From the NCBI GenBank assembly GCA_024236215.1, contig JACKKX010000002.1, positions 372,001 to 436,000 on the forward strand: DNA of 64,000 nt, given 5' to 3'. Positions 10,557-19,050 of this stretch are shown in pieces (the stretch's first letter is position 1; the number at the start of each line of letters is the position of its first letter). The notes under the pieces are model-generated. The model did not search any database. It saw only the letters and a program-made list of their open reading frames with translations, and had not been told where the DNA came from. This DNA comes from Novosphingobium sp. GTDB lineage: Bacteria > Pseudomonadota > Alphaproteobacteria > Sphingomonadales > Sphingomonadaceae. The position numbers and the translations under genes were made by a program.

Positions 10557-10632
10557 TGGTGCCCGGGGGCGGGATCGAACCACCGACACCATGATTTTCA
10601 GTCATGTGCTCTACCAACTGAGCTACCCGGGC
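10557..10632 (-). tRNA. tRNA-Phe (GAA), CCA encoded
   Basis: On the minus strand the acceptor stem GCCCGGG (5') pairs with CCCGGGC (3'), followed by A and an encoded CCA at 10559-10557. The anticodon arm is CATGA-CTGAAAA-TCATG, which gives anticodon GAA (phenylalanine). The T-arm GGTGG-TTCGATC-CCGCC has one G-U pair. All four arms were folded by hand and fit in 76 bases. It lies between yacG and the PAP2 gene on the same strand. Confidence 0.97.
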
Positions 10633-10719
10633 AGCGCTGCGGCGACAGTCCATCTCGGGACCGGCGAGCGGTTGGAAGCGCGCCTATGGCGAAGGCGGCG
10701 CCCCTTGGCAAGGGGCTTT

Positions 10720-10887
10720 TCAAGCCTTGCCCTCATCTTCGTCGATCGCTGGCGGGCCCGGCAGGGCATAGCCATCGTCCAGCCATTTGAGCAGATCGCG
10801 GTCCTTGCACGCCTTGGAGCAGAAGGGCGCGTGTTCGGTGCTGCGCGGCTTGCCGCAGAGCGGGCATTTCTTCTGCGCGCCGATCAC
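10720..10887 (-). CDS. yacG: DNA gyrase inhibitor YacG (zinc-binding)
   Basis: Small zinc protein, about 55 residues. It carries the YacG signature CPLCGKP then PFCSKACKDRDLLKWL, with four cysteines as zinc ligands. In E. coli it binds the GyrB C-terminal region and inhibits gyrase. The GTG at 10887 overlaps the TGA of the upstream RNase gene (GTGA), so the two are likely coupled. A longer reading from 10986 is only an out-of-frame overlap with that gene. Confidence 0.92.
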   Translation of the reverse strand: MIGAQKKCPLCGKPRSTEHAPFCSKACKDRDLLKWLDDGYALPGPPAIDEDEGKA

Positions 10888-11843
10888 GGTGCCACCGCCT
10901 GGGCCGCAATCGCATCGATCAGCAGGGGCGATTCCTCGTTCCAGCGCAGGTCGCGCCCGGTTCGTTTGCGCAATTCGGCCTCCCATTCGGGGCGGATTGC
11001 CTGCCTCACCTCGTCGCAGGCGGTCAGCAGCAAGACGCCGGGTTCGCGAACCTGTTCGGCCTGGCGCAGAAGCAGCCGGGCAAAGGCTCCGGCGCGATCC
11101 TGCTGCACCAGCGCGACAAGCGAAGGATGCTCCAGCCGGGCGACCAGCTGGACAAAGCCGAACCCGTTCATCGCGGTGCGCTCATGCGGCCAATCGGCCA
11201 GCGCGGCGGCCAGCGCGACATCGACCGCCTTGCGATCGGACTTTTCGGCCAGGGTAGGAAAATCGATCCCGATCGAGCCGGCCAGGTCCATGCGCCGGAT
11301 CGCGCGGGCCAGCGCGGGCACCGCGGCAAGCGCCAGGGCGGCCGAAGGCAGGGTTCCGTCGATATCGATCAGGTTCATCGCCGGGGTCGGGTAGATCAGC
11401 AGGCTTCCACCGGCAAAATCGCACTTGGCATGGGCCGCGTCGAGAATGACTTCGTCCCACAGGCCGGATGGGAAGGCGCGGACCACCCTGGCGCCCGGCA
11501 ATGTCGCAAGCCCCGGAGCCGGGCAGGGCGAATCCGCGGTCGGGCGGGCTTGCGACAATTTGTAGCGACCGCCTTCGGAAATCCCCGAGCGCACGATGCG
11601 GAGCCGGATCGGGGCACCCTCAGAAGCATCGCGCGGCAGGCCGTCAACCAGGGCTTCGCAGCCGTCGGCAAATCGCGCGGTGCCGCGGCCCGATCCGGAT
11701 GCGCGCGAAGCTAGTACGGCGTCGGCTACCAGCCCGGCCTCAAGCCCGCCCGGCCAGCGCAGCCGCGCCGCGCGCACCTCGCCGTGTTCGACCAGAATCG
11801 CGCGTTCCTCGCCGATCCCCTGCTCGACCAGCCACTCAGCCAA
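10884..11843 (-). CDS. short RNase E/G-like protein
   Basis: Diverged member of the ribonuclease E/G family, about 319 residues. The N-terminal EWLVEQGIGEERA resembles the start of compact alphaproteobacterial RNase G-like proteins. Both catalytic-site aspartate segments are recognisable: MNLIDIDG (about 170) and GSIGIDFPTLAEKSDR (about 205). There is no CPxC zinc-link and no long C-terminal scaffold, so this is not the main RNase E. The TTG at 11843 is the likely start, overlapping the maf stop by 8 bases. An upstream ATG at 11882 would lie well inside maf. It sits in the conserved order infA-maf-this gene-yacG. Confidence 0.75.
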   Translation of the reverse strand: MAEWLVEQGIGEERAILVEHGEVRAARLRWPGGLEAGLVADAVLASRASGSGRGTARFADGCEALVDGLPRDASEGAPIRLRIVRSGISEGGRYKLSQARPTADSPCPAPGLATLPGARVVRAFPSGLWDEVILDAAHAKCDFAGGSLLIYPTPAMNLIDIDGTLPSAALALAAVPALARAIRRMDLAGSIGIDFPTLAEKSDRKAVDVALAAALADWPHERTAMNGFGFVQLVARLEHPSLVALVQQDRAGAFARLLLRQAEQVREPGVLLLTACDEVRQAIRPEWEAELRKRTGRDLRWNEESPLLIDAIAAQAVAP

Positions 11844-12411
11844 TGGGAAACCCCGCGCTCTTGAGCAGGGCGCGCGTTTCATAGAGCGGCAGTCCCATCA
11901 CCCCCGAATGGCTGCCCGCGATCGCCGCGATCAGCCCTTCGAAGCTGCCCTGGATCGCATAGCCCCCGGCCTTGCCGTGCCATTCGCCGCTGGCCAGGTA
12001 GGCCTCGATCTCGTCCGGAGTGAGGCGCCTTACCCGCACCACGGTTTCCGACAGCCGCTCGCGCAGGGTGCCGTCGGGATACTTGAGGGCAACCGCCGAA
12101 AGCACCCGGTGGCGCCGGCCCGAGATCAGCGACAGACAGCGGCGCGCGGTATCCGCGTCCTCGGCCTTGGGCAGGATGCGGCGGCCCAGCGCGACCACGG
12201 TATCGCCCGAAAGCACGAAAGCGTCCCCGCCCTCCACCGCTAGTGCTTTTTCCCGCGCCACACGCGCGGCATAGGCGCGCGGCAACTCGCCGAGGGCTTC
12301 GCTCTCGTCGATATCGGCAGCGGCGATCGCGCTGGGTTCAATCCCCAGACGCGCGAGCAGTTCGCGCCGACGCGGCGAGGCGGATGCGAGGATGAGGGAG
12401 GGCGCCGTCAC
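11836..12411 (-). CDS. maf: Maf-family nucleoside triphosphate pyrophosphatase
   Basis: House-cleaning dTTP/UTP-type pyrophosphatase, 191 residues. Family motifs are in order: LILASASPRRRELL (about 6-19), SGDTVVALG (about 69), GKAGGYAIQG (about 147) and GVMGLPLYET (about 172). It acts in the cytosol on non-canonical or damaged nucleotides and is linked to septum control in some bacteria. It lies 9 bases after infA and overlaps the RNase E/G-like gene. Confidence 0.93.
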   Translation of the reverse strand: MTAPSLILASASPRRRELLARLGIEPSAIAAADIDESEALGELPRAYAARVAREKALAVEGGDAFVLSGDTVVALGRRILPKAEDADTARRCLSLISGRRHRVLSAVALKYPDGTLRERLSETVVRVRRLTPDEIEAYLASGEWHGKAGGYAIQGSFEGLIAAIAGSHSGVMGLPLYETRALLKSAGFPIG

Positions 12412-12420
12412 GCGCCGGAA

Positions 12421-12669
12421 TTAGCCGAACTGGCCAGGGCCGCCACGGCCAGGCATGAAGCGATAGGTGATGCGGCCCTTGGTCAGATCATAGGGAGTCA
12501 GCTCGACCAGCACTTCGTCGCCCACCAGCACGCGGATGCGGTTCTTGCGCATCTTGCCGGCGGTATGGCCAAGGATCTCATGATCGTTTTCCAGACGAAC
12601 GCGGAACATGGCATTGGGCAGCAGTTCCACCACAGTGCCACGCATTTCGAGCAGTTCTTCCTTCGCCAT
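12421..12669 (-). CDS. infA: translation initiation factor IF-1
   Basis: 82-residue IF-1, an S1/OB-fold protein that occupies the ribosomal A site during initiation. The sequence from [13 protein letters not shown] through [16 protein letters not shown] to [10 protein letters not shown] is the IF-1 core. A Gly-rich tail GRGGPGQFG follows. The start at 12669 gives the known family N-terminus. First gene of the minus-strand set with maf, the RNase and yacG. Confidence 0.97.
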   Translation of the reverse strand: MAKEELLEMRGTVVELLPNAMFRVRLENDHEILGHTAGKMRKNRIRVLVGDEVLVELTPYDLTKGRITYRFMPGRGGPGQFG

Positions 12670-12879
12670 CCGCGTCTGTTTTCCGTCGTTGTTCGGTAAG
12701 ATTGGCGCGCGCCATAGCTCCGGCTGGCGTAAAAGGGAAGCCTTTGCGGGCAATTCGCCCCAGCCATGCGGCGCGACAATCTGATACCGAAACCCACCTT
12801 GCCTTGGCTGCGCAAATGCTCCAATCGAACGGGCAAGCGGGGCGGATACAGAAACGATCAGGGACCAGCCTCGTATTCC
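12670..12879. promoter_or_regulatory. divergent intergenic region infA / TonB receptor
   Basis: 210 bases between two divergent starts must hold both promoters. No clear palindrome or -35/-10 pair stands out to the eye. Confidence 0.3.
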
Positions 12880-15312
12880 ATGTCGCGCAACTCCGCCTTT
12901 TGGTCCGCATGCCTGGGATGCAGCGCGTTGCTGGCGCCCGCCGAAGCCATGGCGCAGGAACAGGCGCAGGCCGAAATTCCGGGCGAGATCGTGGTCATTG
13001 CCGAGCGGATCAAGGGCCAGGTCGATACGCCCCAGCCTCCGGTCGCGACCTATAGCGAGGCCGATATCGCCGCGCTGGGCGCATCGTCGATCACCGATCT
13101 GCTCGCGCGGATCAGCCCGCAGACCGGATCGGGCCGCGGGCGGGGCGACGGGGCGCCGGTGGTGCTGGTCAACGGCCAGCGCATCGCCAGCTTCCGTGAA
13201 ATGCGCAATTACCCGCCCGAGGCGGTGAAGCGGGTCGAGGTGCTGCCCGAGGAGGTCGCCCTGCGGTTCGGCTTTCCGCCCGATGCGCGGGTGGTCAATG
13301 TGATCCTCAAGGACGACTTCCGAAGCCGCCGCCTAGAGCTGACCTATGGCCAGCCGGATCGCGGCGGCATGTCCAGCCAGCAGCTTGAGGCTTCGCTGCT
13401 CCGGATCGCGGGGCCAAGCCGCCTTAACCTGAACGGTTCGGCGCAGCGCAGCAGCGCGCTTTTCGAGAGCGAGCGGAGCGCGCTGGTTTCAACCGCAGCC
13501 CAACCAACTCTGGCATCCGATCCGCAGCCCGCCGACTGGCGCAGCCTGGTCGGCGCCAGCCGTGACTATCAGATGAGCACAAGCTGGACGCGCGGCCTTG
13601 GCAAGGACGGGCTGGGGGGATCGCTCAGCCTCAACGCCAGCGCCGAACAGCAAGAAAGCACCGGCTGGTCAGGTCTGAACACGGTGCTGCTGACCGATCC
13701 GGCATCGGGAGACAGTGCGCTGCGCACGCTGGCAGATCCCTTGCGCCGCCGCAGCGCCACAACCACTCTGGCGGGCGGGGCGGGGCTCAACACCGTCCTT
13801 GGCGCCTGGCAGCTTTCCGCCACGCTCGACCTGACCCATACCGAAGGAACCAGCCGGGTCGATCGCCGCGCCGATACCGCAGCCCTGGTCGCTGCCGTGG
13901 CCGCCGGATCGCTGGCCTACGATGGGCAACTTCCGGGGCTGCCCGATGCCGGGTTTGACAAGACCACCACCAATTCCGACCGGATCGACAGCCTGGTCAC
14001 GCTGGTTGGACGTCCGATCGATCTTCCCGCCGGGCCGGTCGGGCTCACGGCAAAGGCTGGATACACCTGGCTGAGCTATGATACCGCCGATTTCAGGGCG
14101 GGCGGCACATCGTCTTCCTTGCTGCGCAAACGCCTGATTGGCGGGTTGAACGTCGCGCTCCCGCTGACCAGTCGCAGGGAACATGTTCTGCCCGGACTGG
14201 GCGATCTGACGCTCAATCTCAGCGCCGACTGGACCCACGTTTCGGACTTCGGCCCCGTCAACAGCTGGAGCGCGGGGCTGACCTGGTCACCGCTGGAAAG
14301 TCTGGGGTTGCAGACCAGTTACGTAACGCAGCAGCAGGCTCCGTCGGTCACCGAGCTGGGTGCGCCGCAAACGATAACCTTCGATGTTCCGGTCTACGAT
14401 TACACGCGCGGCGAGACCGCGCTGGTCTCGCTCACGTCGGGTGGCAACCCGGCGCTGCGGCGCGAACAGCAGCGCGACTGGAAATTCTCGGCCAACTGGC
14501 AGCTGCCGTTCCTGAAGAACTCAAGCCTGCTCGTGGAATATTTCCGCAATCGCTCCAACGATGTCACCGCGAGCTTTCCGCTGCTCACCCCGGACATCGA
14601 GGCAGCCTTTCCGGGCCGGGTGGTGCGCGATCCGTCGGGGCGTCTGATCGCCATTGACCAGCGCCCGGTCACCTTTGCCGAGCAAAGCTCATCTCGGCTG
14701 CGCTGGGGGCTCAACCTTTCGGGGCAGCTTGGCAAAGCACCCCCTGGTGGAGGCCCCGGCTTTGGCGGCGGACGTCCTGATGGCGCTCGGCGTGGCGGCG
14801 GGCGTGGCGGCATGATGGCGGCAATGATGGGCGGGGGACCGATTGGAGGGCGCTGGGGCCTGGGAATCTTCCACACCGCGCAGTTCGACAACCGCGTGCT
14901 GATCGCGCCAGGTGGCCCCGAGCTCGATCTGCTGGGGGGCGATGCGCTGGGATCGTCGGGTTCGCCGCGCCACAAGATCGAGTTCAACGCCAACCTGTTC
15001 TACAACTGGGTGGGGCTGTTTGCGCAGGGTACGTGGAACGGCCCCTATGACATCAATGGTGCCAGCAACCTGCGCTTTGGCGCGCTGGGCAAGGTCAATC
15101 TCAACCTCTTTGCCGATTTTGGCCGCCAGAAGAAGATCTTCGAGAAAGTGCCGTTGCTCAAGGGTGCGCGGATGTCCCTGCGGATCGAAAACCTGTTCGA
15201 TGCGCGCCAGCGGGTGACCGACGCAGCGGGCGCGGTGCCCTTGGCCTATCAGCCCGATTATCTCGATCCGCGCGGGCGGGTGATCTCGATCGAGCTGCGC
15301 AAGATGTTCTGA
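12880..15312 (+). CDS. TonB-dependent outer-membrane receptor
   Basis: Outer-membrane barrel of 810 residues. A signal peptide ends near AEAMA (about residue 25). A TonB-box-like segment EIVVIAER follows at about 35-42. The plug at about 45-145 includes the VVLVNGQRI block and [15 protein letters not shown], a form common in sphingomonad receptors. The C-terminus ends in ELRKMF, with the final aromatic that Bam recognises. Unusual is a Gly/Arg/Met-rich insert at about 618-657 ([11 protein letters not shown], then [17 protein letters not shown]), which would lie in a late loop. The ATG at 12880 gives a proper signal peptide. The substrate is unknown. Confidence 0.88.
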   Translation: MSRNSAFWSACLGCSALLAPAEAMAQEQAQAEIPGEIVVIAERIKGQVDTPQPPVATYSEADIAALGASSITDLLARISPQTGSGRGRGDGAPVVLVNGQRIASFREMRNYPPEAVKRVEVLPEEVALRFGFPPDARVVNVILKDDFRSRRLELTYGQPDRGGMSSQQLEASLLRIAGPSRLNLNGSAQRSSALFESERSALVSTAAQPTLASDPQPADWRSLVGASRDYQMSTSWTRGLGKDGLGGSLSLNASAEQQESTGWSGLNTVLLTDPASGDSALRTLADPLRRRSATTTLAGGAGLNTVLGAWQLSATLDLTHTEGTSRVDRRADTAALVAAVAAGSLAYDGQLPGLPDAGFDKTTTNSDRIDSLVTLVGRPIDLPAGPVGLTAKAGYTWLSYDTADFRAGGTSSSLLRKRLIGGLNVALPLTSRREHVLPGLGDLTLNLSADWTHVSDFGPVNSWSAGLTWSPLESLGLQTSYVTQQQAPSVTELGAPQTITFDVPVYDYTRGETALVSLTSGGNPALRREQQRDWKFSANWQLPFLKNSSLLVEYFRNRSNDVTASFPLLTPDIEAAFPGRVVRDPSGRLIAIDQRPVTFAEQSSSRLRWGLNLSGQLGKAPPGGGPGFGGGRPDGARRGGGRGGMMAAMMGGGPIGGRWGLGIFHTAQFDNRVLIAPGGPELDLLGGDALGSSGSPRHKIEFNANLFYNWVGLFAQGTWNGPYDINGASNLRFGALGKVNLNLFADFGRQKKIFEKVPLLKGARMSLRIENLFDARQRVTDAAGAVPLAYQPDYLDPRGRVISIELRKMF

Positions 15313-15314
15313 CC

Positions 15315-15340
15315 CCCCGGCCAGGCGATCCTGGCCGGGG
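15315..15340. terminator. strong hairpin after TonB receptor gene
   Basis: An 11-bp perfect stem, CCCCGGCCAGG / CCTGGCCGGGG with a CGAT loop, lies three bases after the receptor stop and before the convergent MAPEG gene. It likely works as a terminator for both strands, although there is no T-run. Confidence 0.7.
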
Positions 15341-15349
15341 AGCGCAGCG

Positions 15350-15790
15350 TTACGCGGGCGAGTGGAACACCGCCAGCAACAGGTGCAGCGTCAGCGCCAT
15401 CAGCGCCAGGCTCGACAGCGCGAATAGCGCGAAGCGGATCATCACCCGGTTCGAGGTTGCCTGAACCAGCGAATGAAGCACCCGCAGCACGACATAGACC
15501 CAGGCAAGTTCGGCGTTGAGCCCATCGCCCTGGCCGATCAACGCCAGCGCCAGCGCGACGGCATAGAATACGGTCGGCGCTTCGTGCAAGTGATTGTAAT
15601 TGTGCGCGATCCACTGGACCTTGGGGTCGATCACCGCATCGAGATCCTTGCCCGATCCGCCGACCAGGTTCTTGGAATCGATCCCGGCCTTGTTCATCGC
15701 CGGAATGCGGGTGACGTACATCCAGATCCACATCACCATGGTCCAGCCGGCAAGAACCGCCAGCGGCTTGAGGATTTCGGCTCCGATCAT
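15350..15790 (-). CDS. MAPEG-family membrane protein (second of pair)
   Basis: 146-residue membrane protein of the MAPEG superfamily (microsomal glutathione S-transferase-like). Four hydrophobic helices are visible, with the family block VQWIAHNYNHLHEAPTVFYA around residues 58-77 and a WVYVVLRVLHSLVQ helix. The start overlaps the stop of its paralogue (ATGA), so they form an operon and perhaps a mixed oligomer. No substrate is known. Confidence 0.82.
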   Translation of the reverse strand: MIGAEILKPLAVLAGWTMVMWIWMYVTRIPAMNKAGIDSKNLVGGSGKDLDAVIDPKVQWIAHNYNHLHEAPTVFYAVALALALIGQGDGLNAELAWVYVVLRVLHSLVQATSNRVMIRFALFALSSLALMALTLHLLLAVFHSPA

Positions 15791-16233
15791 GCGTTTCCTC
15801 CCATCGAAAGTGCGGTCAGTTCAAAGGCGTGGATCGCCAGCAGCAACATGCACACCGTAGAAAGCAGGAACAGCGTAAAGCGCACCGGAATGGTGTTGAC
15901 CGTGGCCTGCCACAGCGAATGGATCACCCTGAGCGCGACATAGGCCCAGGCAATCGTGATATCGCCCGCGTTGGGGCCCATCAGCGCCAGAATCACCACC
16001 GTCGGATAGAAAATTGTCGGCTGTTCCATCAGGTGGGCGTAGTTGTGCGATTTCCACTGCACTTTGTCGGGCAGCACGCCTTCCAGGTTCTGGCCGCGTC
16101 CGCCGGGCGGCGCGGTCTTGATGCTGGCTCCCAGCTTGGCCATCGCAGGAAAGCGGGTTCCCGCCGTCCACAACAGCATAATGAGCGACCAGAGCACCAG
16201 CGTGGCCGCCGGCGCGAGCATTTGCGCTTGCAT
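15787..16233 (-). CDS. MAPEG-family membrane protein (first of pair)
   Basis: 148-residue paralogue of the downstream protein, with the same VQWKSHNYAHLMEQPTIFY block and WAYVALRVIHSLWQ helix. The ATG at 16233 sits seven bases after a GGGGGAG ribosome-binding site; an upstream in-frame start at 16290 is not supported. The ribosome-binding site lies inside a hairpin (see 16242-16273), so translation may be controlled. Cell location is the inner membrane. Confidence 0.82.
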   Translation of the reverse strand: MQAQMLAPAATLVLWSLIMLLWTAGTRFPAMAKLGASIKTAPPGGRGQNLEGVLPDKVQWKSHNYAHLMEQPTIFYPTVVILALMGPNAGDITIAWAYVALRVIHSLWQATVNTIPVRFTLFLLSTVCMLLLAIHAFELTALSMGGNA

Positions 16234-16241
16234 TGGTTTTC

Positions 16242-16273
16242 TCCCCCAATTGGCTGCGCGAGCAGCCGGGGGA
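16242..16273 (-). promoter_or_regulatory. hairpin covering the ribosome-binding site of the MAPEG pair
   Basis: On the minus strand CCCCC-GGCTGC-TCGC-GCAGCC-AATT-GGGGG folds into a two-part stem with a four-base bulge. The 3' GGGGG is the core of the GGGGGAG ribosome-binding site seven bases before the ATG. It may be a translational switch, or a terminator of the upstream dehydratase transcript. Folding is by eye. Confidence 0.45.
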
Positions 16274-16307
16274 AGTTGTCCCCGGATCAACCGATTGTCA
16301 AACGCAA

Positions 16308-17285
16308 CTAATCCTGTTGCAGCAAGACTCTGGCAAAGCTCTCGGGATCGGTGTTGCCGCCCGAAAGTACGATCACGGTGCGTCCGCCAAGATCGACCTT
16401 GCCCGCCAGCGCCGCCGCGAGGGCTGCGGCGCCACCCGGTTCGATCACCAGATGCAGCCTGTCAAAGGCAAAGCGCTGCGCCGCGCGGACCTCGGCTGGC
16501 GTCACGAACAGCCCGAACGGCACCCGCTTTTGCAGCACGGCGAAATTGATCGGCCATGTGGCGGGGGTTTGCAGCGCGTCGCAGGGAGTGGGTGGGGCAT
16601 CGGCGGGAACGCGTTGGATCTCTCCCCGTTCGAGACTGAGGCGCACGTCGTCCCAACCTTCGGGCTCAACCGGAACGATTGCCGCATCGGGGCAGGCCAA
16701 CGCCAGTCCCGCAGTCAACCCACCGCCTCCGCAAGGGCAGACGATGCGGGTTGGCGCGCCAAGCCCGCGCTCGGCCATCTGCTCGGCAATTTCCAACCCG
16801 GTGCTGCCCTGGCCCTCAATCACCCAGGGATCGGCATAGGCATGGACCAGTGTTGCGCCGCGTTCCTGGCACAGCCGGGTTGCCAACGTATCGCGGTCCT
16901 CTCCGCCCGGGCGATCATAAAGCACCACTTCGGCCCCCATCGCCCGGGTCGCGGCAAGCTTTACCTGCGGGGCATCGACCGGCATGACGATCGTGGCGGG
17001 AATGCCAAGGCGTTGCGCTGCCCAGGCCACGCCCTGGGCGTGATTGCCGCTGGATACCCCCACGACCCCGGCCTTGCGCTCGGCTTCGCCAAGGTCGGTC
17101 AGGCGGTGCCAGGCGCCGCGAATCTTGAACGCGCCCACCGGCTGGAGGCTCTCTGCCTTGCACCAGATAGGCTGCCCGCCGATTTCGGTTTCGAGCAGGG
17201 GTGTGCGCGGCAGAAGCTGTGCTATCTTGGCGGCGGCGCGAGCCACGCCTTCGGCTGTGGGGCTGTGCATTTGTTGTGCGGACAT
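16308..17285 (-). CDS. PLP-dependent threonine/serine dehydratase-like enzyme
   Basis: Fold-type II PLP enzyme, 325 residues, of the threonine ammonia-lyase/serine racemase type. The Schiff-base lysine is in GAFKIRGA (about 52-59), the substrate loop is SSGNHAQG (about 78), the phosphate-binding loop is CGGGGLTAG (about 186), and SGGN occurs near the C-terminus. There is no ACT regulatory domain, so it is the catabolic or short form. The likely reaction is threonine to 2-oxobutyrate, which would feed propionyl-CoA; this is inferred. It is divergent from the polyamine gene at 17333. Confidence 0.85.
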   Translation of the reverse strand: MSAQQMHSPTAEGVARAAAKIAQLLPRTPLLETEIGGQPIWCKAESLQPVGAFKIRGAWHRLTDLGEAERKAGVVGVSSGNHAQGVAWAAQRLGIPATIVMPVDAPQVKLAATRAMGAEVVLYDRPGGEDRDTLATRLCQERGATLVHAYADPWVIEGQGSTGLEIAEQMAERGLGAPTRIVCPCGGGGLTAGLALACPDAAIVPVEPEGWDDVRLSLERGEIQRVPADAPPTPCDALQTPATWPINFAVLQKRVPFGLFVTPAEVRAAQRFAFDRLHLVIEPGGAAALAAALAGKVDLGGRTVIVLSGGNTDPESFARVLLQQD

Positions 17286-17332
17286 GAAACAATCCTATAT
17301 GCGCGCGCATTGGTGGCAAGGAGATTCGAGCA

Positions 17333-18544
17333 GTGAGCAAGGTTCTGGTGATCGGCGCGGGCGGGGTCAGCTCGGTCTGTGTCCACAAGATGGCGATGAA
17401 TTCTTCCATTTTCAGCGAGATTCACCTCGCCAGCCGCACCCGCGCCAAGTGCGATGCGATCGCGGCTTCGGTGAAGGAACGCACCGGGCAGGTGGTCCAG
17501 ACCTATGAGATCGACGCCGAAGAAGTTCCCGCGCTGACCCGATTGATCGAGCAGATCGGCCCGAAACTGGTGGTCAATCTGGCGCTGCCTTACCAGGACC
17601 TGCCGATCATGGACGCCTGCCTGGCAGCGGGGGTCAGCTACCTCGACACCGCCAACTACGAACCCAAGGACGAGGCCAAGTTCGAATACAAGTGGCAGTG
17701 GGCCTATCATGATCGTTTCCGGGAGAAGGGACTGATGGCGCTGCTCGGCTCGGGCTTCGATCCGGGCGTGACCAGCGTGTTTGCGATGTGGCTGAAGAAG
17801 CACAAGCTCAGGACCATCCGCACGCTCGACATCCTCGATTGCAACGGCGGCGATCATGGCCAGGCCTTCGCGACCAATTTCAACCCGGAAATCAACATCC
17901 GCGAAGTGACCGCGCCGGCGCGGCACTGGGAGAACGGCCAGTTCGTCGAGACCCCGGCGATGAGCAAGAAGGTGGCGTTCGATTTCGACCAGGTCGGCCC
18001 CAAGAACATGTACATGATGTATCACGAGGAGCTGGAGAGCCTGGCCAAATTCCTGCCAGAGATGGAGCGTGGCCGGTTCTGGATGACCTTCGGCGATGCC
18101 TATATCACCCACCTGACCGTACTTCAGAACGTGGGCATGACCCGGATCGATCCGGTGATGTACCAGGGCAAGGAGATCGTGCCGCTTCAGTTCCTCGCCG
18201 CTGTCCTGCCCAAGCCCGAAACGCTCGGCCCGACCACCAAGGGCAAGACCAACATCGGCGATATCGCCACCGGCGAAACGCTCGATGGCAGCGGCGAGAA
18301 GACCTTCTACATCTACAACATCTGCGATCACGAAGACGCCTATGCCGAAACCGGAAACCAGGCGATCAGCTATACCACCGGCGTCCCGGCAATGATCGGC
18401 GCGGCGATGATGCTGACCGATGCCTGGAAGGGCGAGGGCGTGTTCAACATGGAGCAGATGGACCCCGATCCGTTCATGGACATGCTCAACACGCAAGGGT
18501 TGCCGTGGCAGGTGAAGGAACTCGACGGGCCGGTGGAGTTTTGA
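17333..18544 (+). CDS. carboxyspermidine/carboxynorspermidine dehydrogenase (saccharopine dehydrogenase family)
   Basis: 403-residue NAD(P)-dependent enzyme with an N-terminal Rossmann motif VLVIGAGGVSSVC. The family block YLDTANYEP occurs near residue 103 and LLGSGFDPGVTSVF near 140. It condenses putrescine (or diaminopropane) with aspartate semialdehyde to a carboxylated triamine. The assignment is supported by the decarboxylase nspC downstream, the second enzyme of this route. The GTG start follows AAGGAG at about 10 bases. A broken GxxExxY gene with flanking repeats now lies between the two. Confidence 0.88.
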   Translation: MSKVLVIGAGGVSSVCVHKMAMNSSIFSEIHLASRTRAKCDAIAASVKERTGQVVQTYEIDAEEVPALTRLIEQIGPKLVVNLALPYQDLPIMDACLAAGVSYLDTANYEPKDEAKFEYKWQWAYHDRFREKGLMALLGSGFDPGVTSVFAMWLKKHKLRTIRTLDILDCNGGDHGQAFATNFNPEINIREVTAPARHWENGQFVETPAMSKKVAFDFDQVGPKNMYMMYHEELESLAKFLPEMERGRFWMTFGDAYITHLTVLQNVGMTRIDPVMYQGKEIVPLQFLAAVLPKPETLGPTTKGKTNIGDIATGETLDGSGEKTFYIYNICDHEDAYAETGNQAISYTTGVPAMIGAAMMLTDAWKGEGVFNMEQMDPDPFMDMLNTQGLPWQVKELDGPVEF

Positions 18545-18561
18545 GCGACAGCTCGGAATTG

Positions 18562-18600
18562 TTCACGCAGAGACGCGGAGAAGAAGATCGAGACGCGGAG
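18562..18600 (+). repeat. left arm of inverted repeat around GxxExxY pseudogene
   Basis: About 39 bases starting TTCACGCAGAGACGCGGAG. The inverted copy lies at 18996-19033. By hand alignment the two arms differ at only about four positions. A related palindrome recurs at 42731-42789. Confidence 0.85.
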
Positions 18601-18606
18601 GGACCA

Positions 18607-18992
18607 GTGTTGCCAATCGACGAGTTGAGTTCGATTGTCCTGGAGGAGGCTATCGGCATCCACAAGGAGTTTGGTCCAGGCCTGTTCGAGACTGTCTATG
18701 AATCTGTGCTCGCTGATCGCCTGCGGCGGCGTGGGCTGAAAGTAGAACGACAAGTCCAGGTAAAGGTCGTCTTCGACGGCGAAACTTATGATCCTGCGTT
18801 CAAGATTTGCTGGTTGATGGGCGTCTTGTCATCGAGATCAAGGCAATCGAGAGACTTGGCCAGACGCACATGAAGCAATTGCTGACCTATTTGCGCTTGC
18901 TTAAGCAGCCCGTCGGGCTGCTTCTCAATTTTTCCGGAGCGACGATGAAAGATGGCATTCGAAGGGTGGTAAACGACTACCACTCCAAGTAA
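18607..18992 (+). pseudogene. GxxExxY-family gene, frameshifted
   Basis: Remnant of a small GxxExxY protein (family of about 125 residues, function unknown). The first part, from the GTG at 18607, reads LEEAIGIHKEFGPGLFETVYE, with the name-giving G-E-Y spacing. The second part, in the -1 frame, reads LLVDGRLVIEIKAIERL and KQLLTYLRLLKQPVGLLLNF. The frames part near 18805-18812, where a few bases seem to be lost. Both halves are clearly coding-like, so the break is recent or a sequencing error. The gene lies inside a long inverted repeat, between two polyamine genes. Confidence 0.8.
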
Positions 18993-18995
18993 ATT

Positions 18996-19033
18996 CTCCG
19001 CGTCTCACCTTCTTCTCCGCGTCTCCGCGTGAA
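18996..19033 (-). repeat. right arm of inverted repeat around GxxExxY pseudogene
   Basis: Inverted partner of 18562-18600; on the minus strand it begins TTCACGCGGAGACGCGGAG. It starts four bases after the pseudogene stop codon and ends 17 bases before nspC. Confidence 0.85.
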
Positions 19034-19050
19034 TTAATCGGACCCAACAA

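Noticed and set aside
10551..10653. Extended PAP2 reading frame containing VAQLVEHMTENHGVGG
   Set aside because: This is the translated tRNA-Phe gene, a well-known artefact; the region folds as a complete tRNA.
18807..18992. Separate 61-residue gene after the GxxExxY fragment
   Set aside because: It is the C-terminal half of the same GxxExxY protein in a shifted frame, not an independent gene.
18562..19033. CRISPR-like repeat
   Set aside because: Only two arms in inverted orientation with one gene between; no direct repeats with spacers. No CRISPR array was seen anywhere in the window.
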